From JBFGCM01 sp041581135 (GTDB lineage: Bacteria; Actinomycetota; Acidimicrobiia; Spongiisociales; UBA5794), in the NCBI GenBank assembly GCA_041581135.1, contig JBFGCM010000013.1, positions 1-56,404 on the forward strand: DNA of 56,404 bases. Reading direction: 5' to 3'. Below, piece after piece: positions 18,574-27,733 of this stretch. A program made the translations under genes and the position numbers. Below the pieces are notes generated by a model. The model did no database searches. It saw only the letters and a program-made list of their open reading frames with translations, and was not told the DNA's origin. Positions within the stretch are counted from its first letter, which is position 1. Each line of letters begins with the position of its first letter.

Positions 18574-18858
18574 TCAGCTCTCTTCCTTTGCTATCCGCTT
18601 ACTCCACAGGAACGCGCCGAGGAGGAGGAATAGTCCGCCGAAGATGGCGTAGGCGATGGTGGCGCTCCCCACCAGCTCCGCGACGGCGCGAAAGAGGGCG
18701 ATGAGGAAGAAGACCACCAGCACGAATCCCATCATCGCCAGCACGATGCCGACGGCCGTCCACATGGCCCAACCGGCCGCCCGGTCGACCGTGGTGTTAC
18801 GGATCCTGGTGGCCACCGACTCGAGCATGTCGGCGATACGTTGCGGGAAGTCGTTCAC
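18574..18858 (-). CDS. Small two-helix membrane protein upstream of trxB
   Basis: A 94-residue protein with a short amphipathic N-terminus and two predicted transmembrane helices at about 32-54 and 65-86, separated by a short loop. A basic C-terminus follows (SKRIAKEES). It vaguely resembles the actinobacterial holin-X / phage_holin_3_6 type of small membrane protein, but a lytic role is not implied. Start is GTG 18858, with a TAGTCT box ending 9 nt upstream (18873-18868). It probably leads the trxB transcript. Function unknown. Confidence 0.75.
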   Translation of the reverse strand: MNDFPQRIADMLESVATRIRNTTVDRAAGWAMWTAVGIVLAMMGFVLVVFFLIALFRAVAELVGSATIAYAIFGGLFLLLGAFLWSKRIAKEES

Positions 18859-18911
18859 GATGCAGAGAGACTAGTGACACCGGCGCCACCCCGTGCCGAC
18901 GGCGAGCCACC

Positions 18912-19760
18912 TCACTGCAGCTGGAAAACGACCTCACAGGTGTCGAAGTCGAGGAGGGCGAGGACCGGCTCCCCATCGACCACATAGCGGATGCCGACCA
19001 CCTCGTCGTCGAACAGCACGCCGACGAACCAGGGTCGTACCTCATCGTCCGGAGCGAGATCAGCCACCGCCGCCTCGTAGCACTGGGGCAACACCACCTC
19101 GACCTCGACGCCCCGGCTGAACTCCGGATTCACCCGGAGCTGGTTCAACGTGTCCAGGTCGAGCGACTCGTCGCTCACGTCGATGTCCCCCAGGTCCCGC
19201 AGCGAGAACAACTGTCCGTCGGCCGAGAGATCCTCGACGGCACCACCGCTGTCCGCGGCCGGTGCCTCTGCGGCCGGCGTCGTCGTGGTCTCGGGCGCCA
19301 CCTCCTCGAGGTCCGAATCGGCGCTCTCGGCCGTGGCATGCTCGCCGAGGCTTCGGGCGGCTTCCGTCGTGGTGACGTCGGCGGCCACCGTGGCCGCATC
19401 GTCCGATCCGCCCAGGTTGTTCAGCACCGGCCCGGCCACCACGATGCTCAGGAACACCGCCGCGACGGCGGCGGCGGCCATCCACGGGCGGAACCGGCGC
19501 GGTTGGAGCACCGTTGGTCGGACCGTTTCGGGGGCATGGTCCACCGACTCCCACACGACGCGCCGCAGACTCGCACGCTCGATGTCGTTGAGCTGCGGAG
19601 CGGGCGCCGCCGCCATGGCTTCCAGCGCCATGCGGTTCAGTGCGAGGTCGTCGCGGCACTCGGCGCACCCGGCGATGGAGCGCTCGGCGGCGGCGGCCTC
19701 CGCGTCGGGCAGGGTGCCCTCGGCCAGCGCCATGATGAGGTCGTGATCGTGCTTATGCAT
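18912..19760 (-). CDS. Transmembrane anti-sigma factor (RsmA-like position)
   Basis: A 282-residue membrane protein encoded after the ECF sigma gene, overlapping it by 8 bp. The N-terminal zinc-finger-like anti-sigma region ends in GCAECRDDL, but the histidine normally four residues before the first cysteine is Ser. Instead the extreme N-terminus is His-rich (MHKHDHD). One membrane helix is predicted near residues 92-112, followed by an acidic Thr/Ala/Glu-rich linker and a folded extracytoplasmic domain with two Cys. It should sequester the sigma factor until an envelope signal. ATG 19760 is used; ATG 19769 is an alternative. In Mycobacterium Rv3912 is the counterpart. Confidence 0.82.
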   Translation of the reverse strand: MHKHDHDLIMALAEGTLPDAEAAAAERSIAGCAECRDDLALNRMALEAMAAAPAPQLNDIERASLRRVVWESVDHAPETVRPTVLQPRRFRPWMAAAAVAAVFLSIVVAGPVLNNLGGSDDAATVAADVTTTEAARSLGEHATAESADSDLEEVAPETTTTPAAEAPAADSGGAVEDLSADGQLFSLRDLGDIDVSDESLDLDTLNQLRVNPEFSRGVEVEVVLPQCYEAAVADLAPDDEVRPWFVGVLFDDEVVGIRYVVDGEPVLALLDFDTCEVVFQLQ

Positions 19761-20334
19761 TGGTCTCATCCCTATGAGGGCGCGGCGGGGGTCTGAGGTT
19801 CCCGAGATGTGACGCCAGCAGCTTCCGGCCGCGGAAGACCCGCGACTTCACCGTTCCCACCGGCACGCCGAGGATCTCCCCGGCTCTCTCCAGCGACAGG
19901 CCTTCGAGGTCGACGAGCACTACTGCGGACCGGAACTCGTCGGAGAGCTGCTGCAGTGCGGCCTCGATGTCGGGGCGCACATCCGCCGCATCGAAGTCGT
20001 CGCGAGCCGACGTGTCGGCGGGGTCGTAGCCCTCGGGGATCTCAGCGGCCTGATGCCGCTTCGCCCTGCGGAGCTGGTCGTAACACGTGTTGACCGCCAC
20101 CCGGTACAGCCACGTGCTGAATGCCGCCTTCGCCTGGTACCGGTCGGCCTTGCGGAACACCGTGAGGAAGGTCTCCTGGGTGGCGTCGAGGGCTGCGCTT
20201 CGATCGCGCAGCATCCTCAGGCAGATGGCGAACACTCGATCCTCGTGGGCCGCCATCAATTCGTTGAACGCGCTGCGATCGCCGGCGAGGTAACGGTCGA
20301 TGAGCTCGACGTCGAGTGCTGCCCGGTCCGTCAT
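19753..20334 (-). CDS. sigM: ECF RNA polymerase sigma factor, SigM-like by synteny
   Basis: A 193-residue group 4 sigma factor. Region 2 spans about 8-80 with DATQETFLTVFRKADRY and FSTWLYRVAVNTCYD. Region 4 has LEGLSLERAGEILGVPVGTVKSRVFRGRKLL. The ATG at 20334 overlaps the upstream pseudokinase stop as ATGA, and its own stop overlaps the anti-sigma gene. All three are therefore likely cotranslated. Synteny with trxB, trxA, cwlM and parB supports SigM. The sequence alone proves only the ECF class. Confidence 0.9.
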   Translation of the reverse strand: MTDRAALDVELIDRYLAGDRSAFNELMAAHEDRVFAICLRMLRDRSAALDATQETFLTVFRKADRYQAKAAFSTWLYRVAVNTCYDQLRRAKRHQAAEIPEGYDPADTSARDDFDAADVRPDIEAALQQLSDEFRSAVVLVDLEGLSLERAGEILGVPVGTVKSRVFRGRKLLASHLGNLRPPPRPHRDETNA

Positions 20335-21635
20335 TCCAGAAAACGTACTTCGTAGACCCACGAGTAGAAGTATTCACCTGACTCCTGACTAGCGAGGTCG
20401 GTGAGCCACAACAGCCATACCCCGCCGGACCTCGTGGGCAGATCGACACTGGTTCTGCCCGAGACGATCTCCCCGTCGGCGGCGTCTTCCCACGCGGCGA
20501 AGTCGGTGGATGGGGATTCAGCCCATGCCACCCGGAAGCGCGTGCCCGGGGAAGCGGTCAGTTCCATGACGGACGGAGCGCCGTCGACGTCGAACACCAC
20601 GCCCACGCCCGGTTTCAGGTCGGGGAGGGGATCGAAGTAGCGCTCGGTCCTCCAGCCCGTCTCGGGATCGGCGTCGCTCAGCTCGGCGAGCCGCTCGTCG
20701 AGCTCGGTGCCATCACCGAACGGATCGTGCACGGCAGCGACGAAGCTGAGCGGCGCCGGTCCGTCTGTGACGGTGGTCGTCGTGGCAATCGTCGTCGGCG
20801 GGGGAGTGGTGGTGGTGGGGCTCGCCTGCGGCGTCGCCGGGAACAGCAGGGGAGAGTCCGGATCGATGTTCAGTGCCAGTCCGATGCCGGCCAGCAGTAG
20901 CGCGGCGGCGAACAGTCCAGCGGCCACCCACAGCCAGCGCCAGGAGGGCGGAGGAGACTCCGGAGGTGCTTCGAGGCTCGGCGCGGCTTGGAAGGCAGCC
21001 ACCAGGCCGGCGGCGCTGATGGACCCTTCGCGGGCGGCGGCGAGGGCGTCGTCGACACCGGGACTGATGCCTTCGGTGAGCTGGGACAGCGGTACTTCGG
21101 AGTCGGTGGAGCCGGTGATGGCGAAGGTGAGCACTTTGGTCAGCCCGGTGACGTCGTCTGTGATCGAGGCGTGCCGCACCGGACGCCCGTACGCACCGAG
21201 CTTGGCGGGATGGGCCGAGGAGTATTGGACGGCAGAGGGACTCACCGAGCCGTGGACGACACCGGCATTGTGCAGTGTGTCGAGGGCAGCGGCGAGCCCG
21301 GCGGCGTTGGGCAGGTACTCCTCGACAGGCATCGTGTCCCCGGCGGCGACCCGGTCCGCCAGCGTCATGCCGCCGCACCACTCCATGACGGCAAAGGTGC
21401 CGGATTCGTTCTGGCCGACAGCGTAGACCTCGGCGAGGTGCACATGTGTCGTGCCGGCGGCACCCCGCATCGCATCCAGGAACGCAGCTGCTCTCGTCTC
21501 GTCGGCCTCCGGGCCGAGGAAGCGCACCAGTACCGGGCGGTCGAGACCGGTGTCGGCGGCCAACCACTCTTCGACATCGTGATCCCGGCCCAGGCGGATC
21601 CGCAGTTCGTATCGCTCAGGGAGCCTCGGAGCCAC
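20331..21635 (-). CDS. Membrane-anchored pseudokinase with extracytoplasmic beta-rich domain
   Basis: A 434-residue protein with a Ser/Thr kinase-like domain (about 8-215), one membrane helix (about 229-251), a Thr/Pro-rich linker and an extracytoplasmic domain resembling discoidin/carbohydrate-binding folds. Catalytic motifs are missing: the beta-3 lysine is Arg (VLVRFLG), HRD is HGS (VVHGSVSPSAV) and DFG is absent (LGAYG). In Mycobacterium a similar pseudokinase, membrane helix and extracellular domain form the C-terminal part of the MurJ homologue Rv3910, next to sigM. Here it stands alone with no murJ in the window. GTG 21635 has AAGGAG upstream. Confidence 0.8.
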   Translation of the reverse strand: MAPRLPERYELRIRLGRDHDVEEWLAADTGLDRPVLVRFLGPEADETRAAAFLDAMRGAAGTTHVHLAEVYAVGQNESGTFAVMEWCGGMTLADRVAAGDTMPVEEYLPNAAGLAAALDTLHNAGVVHGSVSPSAVQYSSAHPAKLGAYGRPVRHASITDDVTGLTKVLTFAITGSTDSEVPLSQLTEGISPGVDDALAAAREGSISAAGLVAAFQAAPSLEAPPESPPPSWRWLWVAAGLFAAALLLAGIGLALNIDPDSPLLFPATPQASPTTTTPPPTTIATTTTVTDGPAPLSFVAAVHDPFGDGTELDERLAELSDADPETGWRTERYFDPLPDLKPGVGVVFDVDGAPSVMELTASPGTRFRVAWAESPSTDFAAWEDAADGEIVSGRTSVDLPTRSGGVWLLWLTDLASQESGEYFYSWVYEVRFLE

Positions 21636-21692
21636 ACCACTCCTTCTAAGTGCCCGGTCAGTATGGCCGGAGTCGGTAGGGAGGCGGGTCGC

Positions 21693-22442
21693 TCAGGCGG
21701 CCACGCGCAGCAGCGCCAGCGGGTCCGGCAACACCGTGAAGCCCTCTGACCGGTACAGGGAGATGGCGCGCTCGTTGTCGAACTGGGTATTGAGCAATAT
21801 GGCGCGGGCCCCGGACGCCTGGGCCCGACGCATGACGGCCCGCACCAGTGAGCGCCCCATGCCGTTGCCTTGCCACTCCGGTGACACCGCCGCCCGCTGG
21901 AGGTATGAGATGGCATGTCCGAAGCCGATCACCGCGTAGGCGATCGCACGGCCCTCGGACCCGCGAATCACATAGATCTCGGACCGGCCGGTGGCTTCCA
22001 CGGCCTCCATGAGTCCCAAGCGGTCGAACTGCCAGAACTCGTCGAACGCCGCCTGGTCGATGTCCAGCATGTCGTCCAATTCCTCCACCGTCGCCTGGAC
22101 GACGAGGTGGTCGGTGGTCGGAATCCTGTCCTCGAGCGTCGCCCGCATCAATGCCAGCTCGGTGTGCACCGTGAACCCGGCGGTCTTCCACACGCGCTGC
22201 GTGGACTCTGGAAGGGGCGGCGAGAGCACGGAGGGGGCCCCGAGCGACAGCAGCGTATGTGCGCAGGCTTCGAGGAACACGGCCCCGCCGCGAACCAGGC
22301 GCAAGCTGGCGTCGGCGTTGGTTTCGTTCCACCGGCGCGCCTCGGCCCGGGCCCAGCCTCGACGCAACGTCGCCGGCTCCGGCCATTCGCCGCGCACCAC
22401 GACCCTGGGGGCTCCGTCGGCTAGCGCCATGGGAAACGCCAT
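21693..22442 (-). CDS. GNAT family N-acetyltransferase, two GNAT-like halves
   Basis: A 249-residue acetyltransferase. The C-terminal half holds a complete GNAT core: the acetyl-CoA loop AVSPEWQGNGMGRSLV near residue 190, then NTQFDNERAISLYRSEGF. The N-terminal half looks like a degenerate GNAT unit ending STQRVWKTAGFTVHTELALM, as in tandem GNAT proteins. The substrate is not evident. It lies 57 bp upstream of the pseudokinase and diverges from the HDAC-like gene, with 131 bp between their starts. ATG 22442 is used; ATG 22430 is possible. Confidence 0.85.
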   Translation of the reverse strand: MAFPMALADGAPRVVVRGEWPEPATLRRGWARAEARRWNETNADASLRLVRGGAVFLEACAHTLLSLGAPSVLSPPLPESTQRVWKTAGFTVHTELALMRATLEDRIPTTDHLVVQATVEELDDMLDIDQAAFDEFWQFDRLGLMEAVEATGRSEIYVIRGSEGRAIAYAVIGFGHAISYLQRAAVSPEWQGNGMGRSLVRAVMRRAQASGARAILLNTQFDNERAISLYRSEGFTVLPDPLALLRVAA

Positions 22443-22573
22443 CCGTCACTCGCGGCGAACTCGGAGCCGAGCTGCGAAGGGGCATGGGCGGTGGGGAAGG
22501 CGGGCATGGGGGCGACAGGGTACTTCCTCGCGACGGCGCTGCTTCCGGTGGCGGCTCGTGCGAGAGTACGGGC

Positions 22574-23605
<1,032 letters not shown>

Positions 23606-23647
23606 GGCGACCGATAACAGCCACGGACCCTTGCAGGAGGAGAGACC

Positions 23648-24739
23648 GTGGCTGAAGAACTTCCCTCGCTCGACGAGCTGCTGGCCAAGCTCATGTCGGT
23701 CAACGGTTCCGATCTGCACTTGAAGGTGGGTTCGCCGCCCGCCTACCGAATCGACGGATCGCTGCATCTGTCGAATCTCCCCAAGCTCACCGCAGAGGAC
23801 ACAGAGGCCTTCGCCGAGTCTTTGGTCCCGGACCGGATTCGGCAGGCGTTCCACGACACCAACGAGGCCGACTTCGCCTACGGGCAGCAGAGCCTCGGCC
23901 GCTTTCGGGTCAACTGCTACCGGCAGCGCGGATCGGTGAACCTCGTGTTCCGCGCCGTGAATCCGGCGTCGAAGAACTTCGACGAGCTCGGGCTCCCCGA
24001 CGTCGTCGGCACCTTGTGTCAGGAGCGACGCGGTCTGATCCTGGTGACCGGGCCGACCGGGTCGGGGAAGTCGACGACGCTCGGCGCCATGATCGACTAC
24101 ATCAACAGCAACCGGCGTGAGAACATCATCACGCTCGAGGATCCCATCGAGATCCTGCACCCCGACAAGCTCTCGATCGTCAGCCAGCGCGAGGTGGGTG
24201 TCGACACCATGTCCTTCAGCGAGGGTCTGCGACGAGTCCTGCGGCAGGACCCCGATGTGATTCTCATCGGCGAGATGCGTGACGCCGAGACCATGGAGGC
24301 GGCGCTCCAGGCTGCAGAGACGGGCCACCTGGTGCTCTCTACGTTGCACACCATCGACGCATCCGAGACCGTCAACCGCATCGTCGACATGTTCCCGCCG
24401 GAGCATCAGAAGCACCTTCGGTTCACGTTGGCGGGGTCGTTGCGGGGCATTCTCAGCCAGCGTTTGGTACCTCGGTCCGACGGCAAGGGCCGCATCCCGG
24501 CTCTCGAGGTCCTGGTCAACAACGAGCGGGTGTTCGACCGCATCATCGACCCGGAGCAGACCTCGACATTGATCGAGGTGATATCCGACAGCGAGTTCTA
24601 CGGCATGCAGTCCTTCGACCAAGCGCTCATCAAGCTGTACCAGCACGGGATGGTGACCTTCAACGACGCACTCACCCATTCGACGAATCCGGCCGATTTC
24701 AAGCTCAAGGTGCAAAACCTCGGATTGATGTCTGCTTGA
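23648..24739 (+). CDS. pilT: PilT-family type IV pilus retraction ATPase
   Basis: A 363-residue hexameric secretion ATPase of the PilT/VirB11 type. The N-terminal PAS-like domain starts LLAKLMSVNGSDLHLKVG. Walker A is GPTGSGKSTT, the Asp box and Walker B lie in DVILIGEMRDAET, and the His box is GHLVLSTLHT. The length fits PilT better than PilB. GTG 23648 has AGGAGGAG upstream. No other pilus gene is present nearby, so this is an orphan retraction ATPase. It is followed by a strong hairpin at 24783-24813. Confidence 0.93.
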   Translation: MAEELPSLDELLAKLMSVNGSDLHLKVGSPPAYRIDGSLHLSNLPKLTAEDTEAFAESLVPDRIRQAFHDTNEADFAYGQQSLGRFRVNCYRQRGSVNLVFRAVNPASKNFDELGLPDVVGTLCQERRGLILVTGPTGSGKSTTLGAMIDYINSNRRENIITLEDPIEILHPDKLSIVSQREVGVDTMSFSEGLRRVLRQDPDVILIGEMRDAETMEAALQAAETGHLVLSTLHTIDASETVNRIVDMFPPEHQKHLRFTLAGSLRGILSQRLVPRSDGKGRIPALEVLVNNERVFDRIIDPEQTSTLIEVISDSEFYGMQSFDQALIKLYQHGMVTFNDALTHSTNPADFKLKVQNLGLMSA

Positions 24740-24782
24740 CCCTCGGAGCAGAGCCTGCGGGGTCGGCTCTCCTCCGTGCAAG

Positions 24783-24813
24783 GGATCAGGGGTGGCATAG
24801 CCGCCCCTGATCC
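24783..24813. terminator. Strong hairpin downstream of pilT
   Basis: GGATCAGGGG (24783-24792) pairs perfectly with CCCCTGATCC (24804-24813) around an 11-nt loop, 43 bp after the pilT stop. No T-run follows, common in GC-rich actinobacteria. Terminator function is inferred. Confidence 0.6.
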
Positions 24814-24815
24814 GC

Positions 24816-25144
24816 GTCTGTGTTGGTCCCTCCGGGAGGCGTTCAAGCCACGCAGGCTCGCTGGCGCCCTGTTGCGATGGTCAGACGGGTGTGCCGTTGC
24901 CGAGATTCGGCTCGTTCCTCGCCGAACGTGCTGCGAGGCCGTTCCCGTGGCGAAGCGATCCGGCATCTTCGTCCCAAGGCTCAGGGTTTGCGGTCTGTGT
25001 TGGTCCCTCCGGGAGGCGTTCAAGCCACGCAGGCTCGCTGGCGCCCTGTTGCGATGGTCAGACGGGTGTGCCGTTGCCGAGATCCGGCTCGTTCCTCGCC
25101 GAACGTGCTGCGAGGCCGTTCCCGTGGCGAAGCGATCCGGCATC
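24816..25144. repeat. 152-bp direct repeat pair with 25-bp spacer
   Basis: Copy A (24816-24967) and copy B (24993-25144) are offset by 177 bp and differ at one base (24907 versus 25084). Inside each copy, TTCGGC/GCCGAA and CCTCGC/GCGAGG can form alternative hairpins. The spacer holds a 25-bp sequence (24966-24990) that recurs at 25231-25255. The open frames across it are GC-driven and no protein family is recognisable. There is no transposase or terminal inverted repeat. Confidence 0.9.
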
Positions 25145-25325
25145 GGGAAGCGAGTCTTCGAGCGATCCGGCGTCTGGCATCTCAGACGCGACGGAGGGGC
25201 GACGTGGTCGCCCCTCTCGATCGGTTCCGGTCTTCGTCCCAAGGCTCAGGGTTTGAGACCGACGTCTGCGAGCCTAGAGGATCGTCTATCGCGTTTGCGA
25301 GCAACTTGCGACGTCCACCCGCGAC

Positions 25326-25355
25326 AGGGCGGGCCCATCGGTATGAGCCCGCCCT
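25326..25355. terminator. GC-rich hairpin 180 bp upstream of cca
   Basis: AGGGCGGGC (25326-25334) pairs with GCCCGCCCT (25347-25355) over a 12-nt loop and is followed by CTTCGTC. It could end a transcript coming from the repeat region. Confidence 0.45.
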
Positions 25356-25526
25356 CTTCGTCAGGCCAGGCCGGTCATGTTGGGCCGGACGGCAACGCAG
25401 TTGTCGGATGTCAGACATCCCGTGGCGAGCCTGTGTGTTCCCGGCGGAATGCGAGGTCCTCGTCCGCTCTGGCATCTGGCATCCTTCAGCTGGCTTCTGG
25501 TATCTCGCGTCCAAGTCCGGACTCTC

Positions 25527-25532
25527 TACCCT
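25527..25532 (+). promoter_or_regulatory. -10 box of a leaderless cca transcript
   Basis: TACCCT ends 6 nt before the cca ATG, so the transcript would begin at the A of the start codon. No convincing -35 hexamer or ribosome binding site is visible. Confidence 0.5.
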
Positions 25533-25538
25533 TACGCA

Positions 25539-26930
25539 ATGCTCCCTCCTCGTCTCGAGCCGTTGCTGCAGCGCGATGCCGACCCGGTGGTGCTCGCCAC
25601 GGTGTTCGCAGATGCCGGACACTCGCTGTACCTCGTCGGCGGCAGTGTGCGGGACGCGCTACTCGATCGTGCGGTCGAGGATCTCGATTTCGCCACCGAC
25701 GCCCGGCCCGAGGTCATCAAGCGCATCGTCTCGAGATGGGCCGATGACATGTACACCATGGGGGAGACCTTCGGCACCATCGGCGCCATCAAGGACGACC
25801 GGGTCTACGAGATCACGACGTTCCGCAGCGAGGTCTACCGCGACGACAGCCGAAAACCGCGCGTGGAGTTCTCCGACGACATCGCCACCGACCTGTCCCG
25901 GCGCGACTTCACGGTGAACGCGATGGCGCTGCGCCTGCCCGGGGACGCTGGAGACGAGCCGGAGATGGTGGATCCGCACCGCGGACTCGACGATCTGGTG
26001 GCGCAACGACTGCGCACGCCGCTCGATCCTCACATCTCGTTCGGTGACGACCCCCTGCGCATGCTGCGGTTGTACCGATTCGTTTCGACGCTCGGCTTCG
26101 CCGCGGATCGTGCCGCGGTCACGGCCGTCACCGAGATGATCGATCGCATCGAGATCGTGTCGGCCGAGCGCATCCGGGACGAGCTGAACAAACTGCTGCT
26201 GGGAGACAATGTCGAGACGGCTCTCTGGGGCATCGTCAACTCGGGGCTGGCCAAGGCGTTCCTCCCCGAGTTGACGGCCTTGGCGTTGCAGCAGGATCCC
26301 CAGCATCGCCACAAGGACGTGCTCGCCCACACGATCGCCGTGGTCGGCAAGTGTCGCCAGCAGTTGGAGGTCCGCCTCGCCGCCCTGCTTCACGACATCG
26401 GCACGCCCGCCACCCGGGAGTTCGGGCCCGGAGGCGTGTCGTTCCACCACCACGAGGTGGTGGGCGCCCGGATGGCACGCAAGCGGCTGCGAGAGCTGCG
26501 GTACCCGAAGCAGGCCGTCGAGGACGTCTCTTCGTTGGTGTTTCTCCACATGCGTCCCCACACCTACAAGATGGGGTGGACCGACCGGGCGGTGCGCCGC
26601 TACGTGCGCGACGCCGGGGGGCTGCTGTCGGAGCTCAACGAGCTGGTGCGGTGCGACGTCACCACCCGCAACGAGAAGCGGGCGGCTGCAATCGCCCGAC
26701 GCATCGATGAGCTGGAAGCGCGTATCGAGGAGCTGGCGGCCAAAGAGGAGTTGGACAAGATCCGCCCTCCGATCGACGGCAATCAGGTGATGCAGCACCT
26801 CGGCCTCGAGCCCGGACCCGTCATCGGCGAGGCGATGAGCATGTTGTTGGAGCATCGCCTCGACGAGGGCCCGTACTCCGAAGAAGAAGCCTATGCCCTG
26901 CTCGACAGATGGTGGGTGTCGCGCGTTTGA
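25539..26930 (+). CDS. cca: CCA tRNA nucleotidyltransferase / poly(A) polymerase family with HD domain
   Basis: A 463-residue class II nucleotidyltransferase that adds or repairs the tRNA 3' CCA end. The nucleotidyltransferase head has LVGGSVRDALLDR, the metal-binding DLDFAT and the flexible-loop and RRDFTVNAMA motifs. The basic template region includes DPLRMLRLYRF. A C-terminal HD domain (LAALLHDIGTPATR, then FHHHE) suggests phosphohydrolase activity, as in actinobacterial PcnA proteins. The ATG 25539 follows a TACCCT box by 6 nt with no SD, indicating leaderless expression. In Mycobacterium this gene (Rv3907c) is also near sigM. Confidence 0.94.
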   Translation: MLPPRLEPLLQRDADPVVLATVFADAGHSLYLVGGSVRDALLDRAVEDLDFATDARPEVIKRIVSRWADDMYTMGETFGTIGAIKDDRVYEITTFRSEVYRDDSRKPRVEFSDDIATDLSRRDFTVNAMALRLPGDAGDEPEMVDPHRGLDDLVAQRLRTPLDPHISFGDDPLRMLRLYRFVSTLGFAADRAAVTAVTEMIDRIEIVSAERIRDELNKLLLGDNVETALWGIVNSGLAKAFLPELTALALQQDPQHRHKDVLAHTIAVVGKCRQQLEVRLAALLHDIGTPATREFGPGGVSFHHHEVVGARMARKRLRELRYPKQAVEDVSSLVFLHMRPHTYKMGWTDRAVRRYVRDAGGLLSELNELVRCDVTTRNEKRAAAIARRIDELEARIEELAAKEELDKIRPPIDGNQVMQHLGLEPGPVIGEAMSMLLEHRLDEGPYSEEEAYALLDRWWVSRV

Positions 26931-26945
26931 GCGAAGCCGTACTGG

Positions 26946-27380
26946 TCAGTGCAGGCAGAACTCGTTGCCCTCGGGGTCCTGCATGACCACCCAGTACTCG
27001 TCGCGCTGGGAGAACGGTTCGATCTTCGTGGCTCCGGCGGCGACCAGCCGTTCGACCTCGGCGTCGATTGCGGCGCGACGCTCCTCCAGGGGAGTTCCGC
27101 GGCCCCCGCTGACGCTGATGTCGAGATGGACACGGTTCTTGGCCGTCTTCGGTTCGGGGACCTTCTGGATGAAGAGGCGCGGCCCCGCTCCGTCAGGGTC
27201 CACCAAGGCTCGGGCGTCGTTCCAGTTCTCGCGCGGGATCTCCATGTCGACGGCCCAGTCATCCCAAGAGTCGTAGCCCTCCGGGGGCGGCTGCACGATG
27301 TAGCCCAGCGCATCAGCCCAGAACGCGCCGAGCGCGGCCGGGTCGGCCGAATCGAACACCACCTGCATGCCGCGGGCCAT
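26946..27380 (-). CDS. VOC (glyoxalase/dioxygenase-like) protein 1
   Basis: A 144-residue VOC-superfamily protein with two beta-alpha-beta-beta-beta modules: QVVFDSADPAALGAFWADALGY, then RVHLDISV and the closing DPEGNEFCLH. The substrate is unknown; related small actinobacterial glyoxalase-like proteins are often uncharacterised. ATG 27380 has AAGGAGG 8 nt upstream, inside the 3' end of VOC protein 2; the two genes are 2 bp apart. They share the phrases VPEP-K-AKNR and DPEGNEFC, so they arose by duplication. It ends the four-gene unit starting at 29231. Confidence 0.87.
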   Translation of the reverse strand: MARGMQVVFDSADPAALGAFWADALGYIVQPPPEGYDSWDDWAVDMEIPRENWNDARALVDPDGAGPRLFIQKVPEPKTAKNRVHLDISVSGGRGTPLEERRAAIDAEVERLVAAGATKIEPFSQRDEYWVVMQDPEGNEFCLH

Positions 27381-27382
27381 CG

Positions 27383-27733
27383 TCACTGCCTCCTTCGCTC
27401 GACGATACAGAACTCGTTGCCTTCCGGGTCCTGAAGCACCGCCCAACGGCTGGTCTCCTTGTGGCGTGCCAGCTCAGCGGCCCCCAAGGCCACCGCCCTG
27501 GCGACGTCCTCGTCGAGGTTCGCCGTGTGGAGGTCGGGATGGAACCGGTTCTTCGCCCGCTTCGGCTCCGGAACCCTCAAGAACATCAAGGGCACACCCT
27601 CGCCGTCGGGCGGCACGACACGCACTTCGCCCAGATCGGGCCCGGGTTCCGTATTCCAGCCGAGCAGCTCCGCCCACCACGCCGCCAGGCCATGGGCATC
27701 GGCGGCGTCGAAGGTGAGCTGACCGAGGTGCAT
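27383..27733 (-). CDS. VOC (glyoxalase/dioxygenase-like) protein 2
   Basis: A 116-residue VOC protein, shorter than its downstream paralogue. It opens with MHLGQLTFDAADAHGLAAWW and closes with LQDPEGNEFCIV. RVPEPKRAKNRFHPDLH in the middle carries a conserved His often used as a metal ligand. ATG 27733 overlaps by one base the stop of the upstream microprotein (TGATG), so translation is likely coupled. The substrate is unknown. Confidence 0.86.
   Translation of the reverse strand: MHLGQLTFDAADAHGLAAWWAELLGWNTEPGPDLGEVRVVPPDGEGVPLMFLRVPEPKRAKNRFHPDLHTANLDEDVARAVALGAAELARHKETSRWAVLQDPEGNEFCIVERRRQ

Larger units (their letters stand above)
24740..25538. other. 799-bp gene-free region between pilT and cca
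   Basis: Besides the 152-bp repeat pair, this region holds the GAAGCGAGTCTTCGAGCG module at 25147-25164 and a perfect 10-bp-stem hairpin (25194-25203 with 25207-25216). It also has the second copy of the 25-bp spacer sequence (25231-25255), a 9-bp-stem hairpin (25326-25355), GGATGT-cag-ACATCC (25406-25420) and TCTGGCATC modules near 25475-25490. No supported coding sequence was found. The structure suggests dispersed repeat elements or a structured non-coding RNA. Confidence 0.75.

Noticed and set aside
18574..18858. Phage holin and prophage remnant
   Set aside because: Only generic two-helix topology; the neighbours are core genes in conserved order, so a phage origin is not supported.
24816..25144. 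CRISPR array
   Set aside because: Only two long (152-bp) copies, one 25-bp spacer, no cas genes; not the size or periodicity of a CRISPR.
24740..25538. Insertion sequence remnant
   Set aside because: No transposase fragment, terminal inverted repeats or target-site duplication could be seen.
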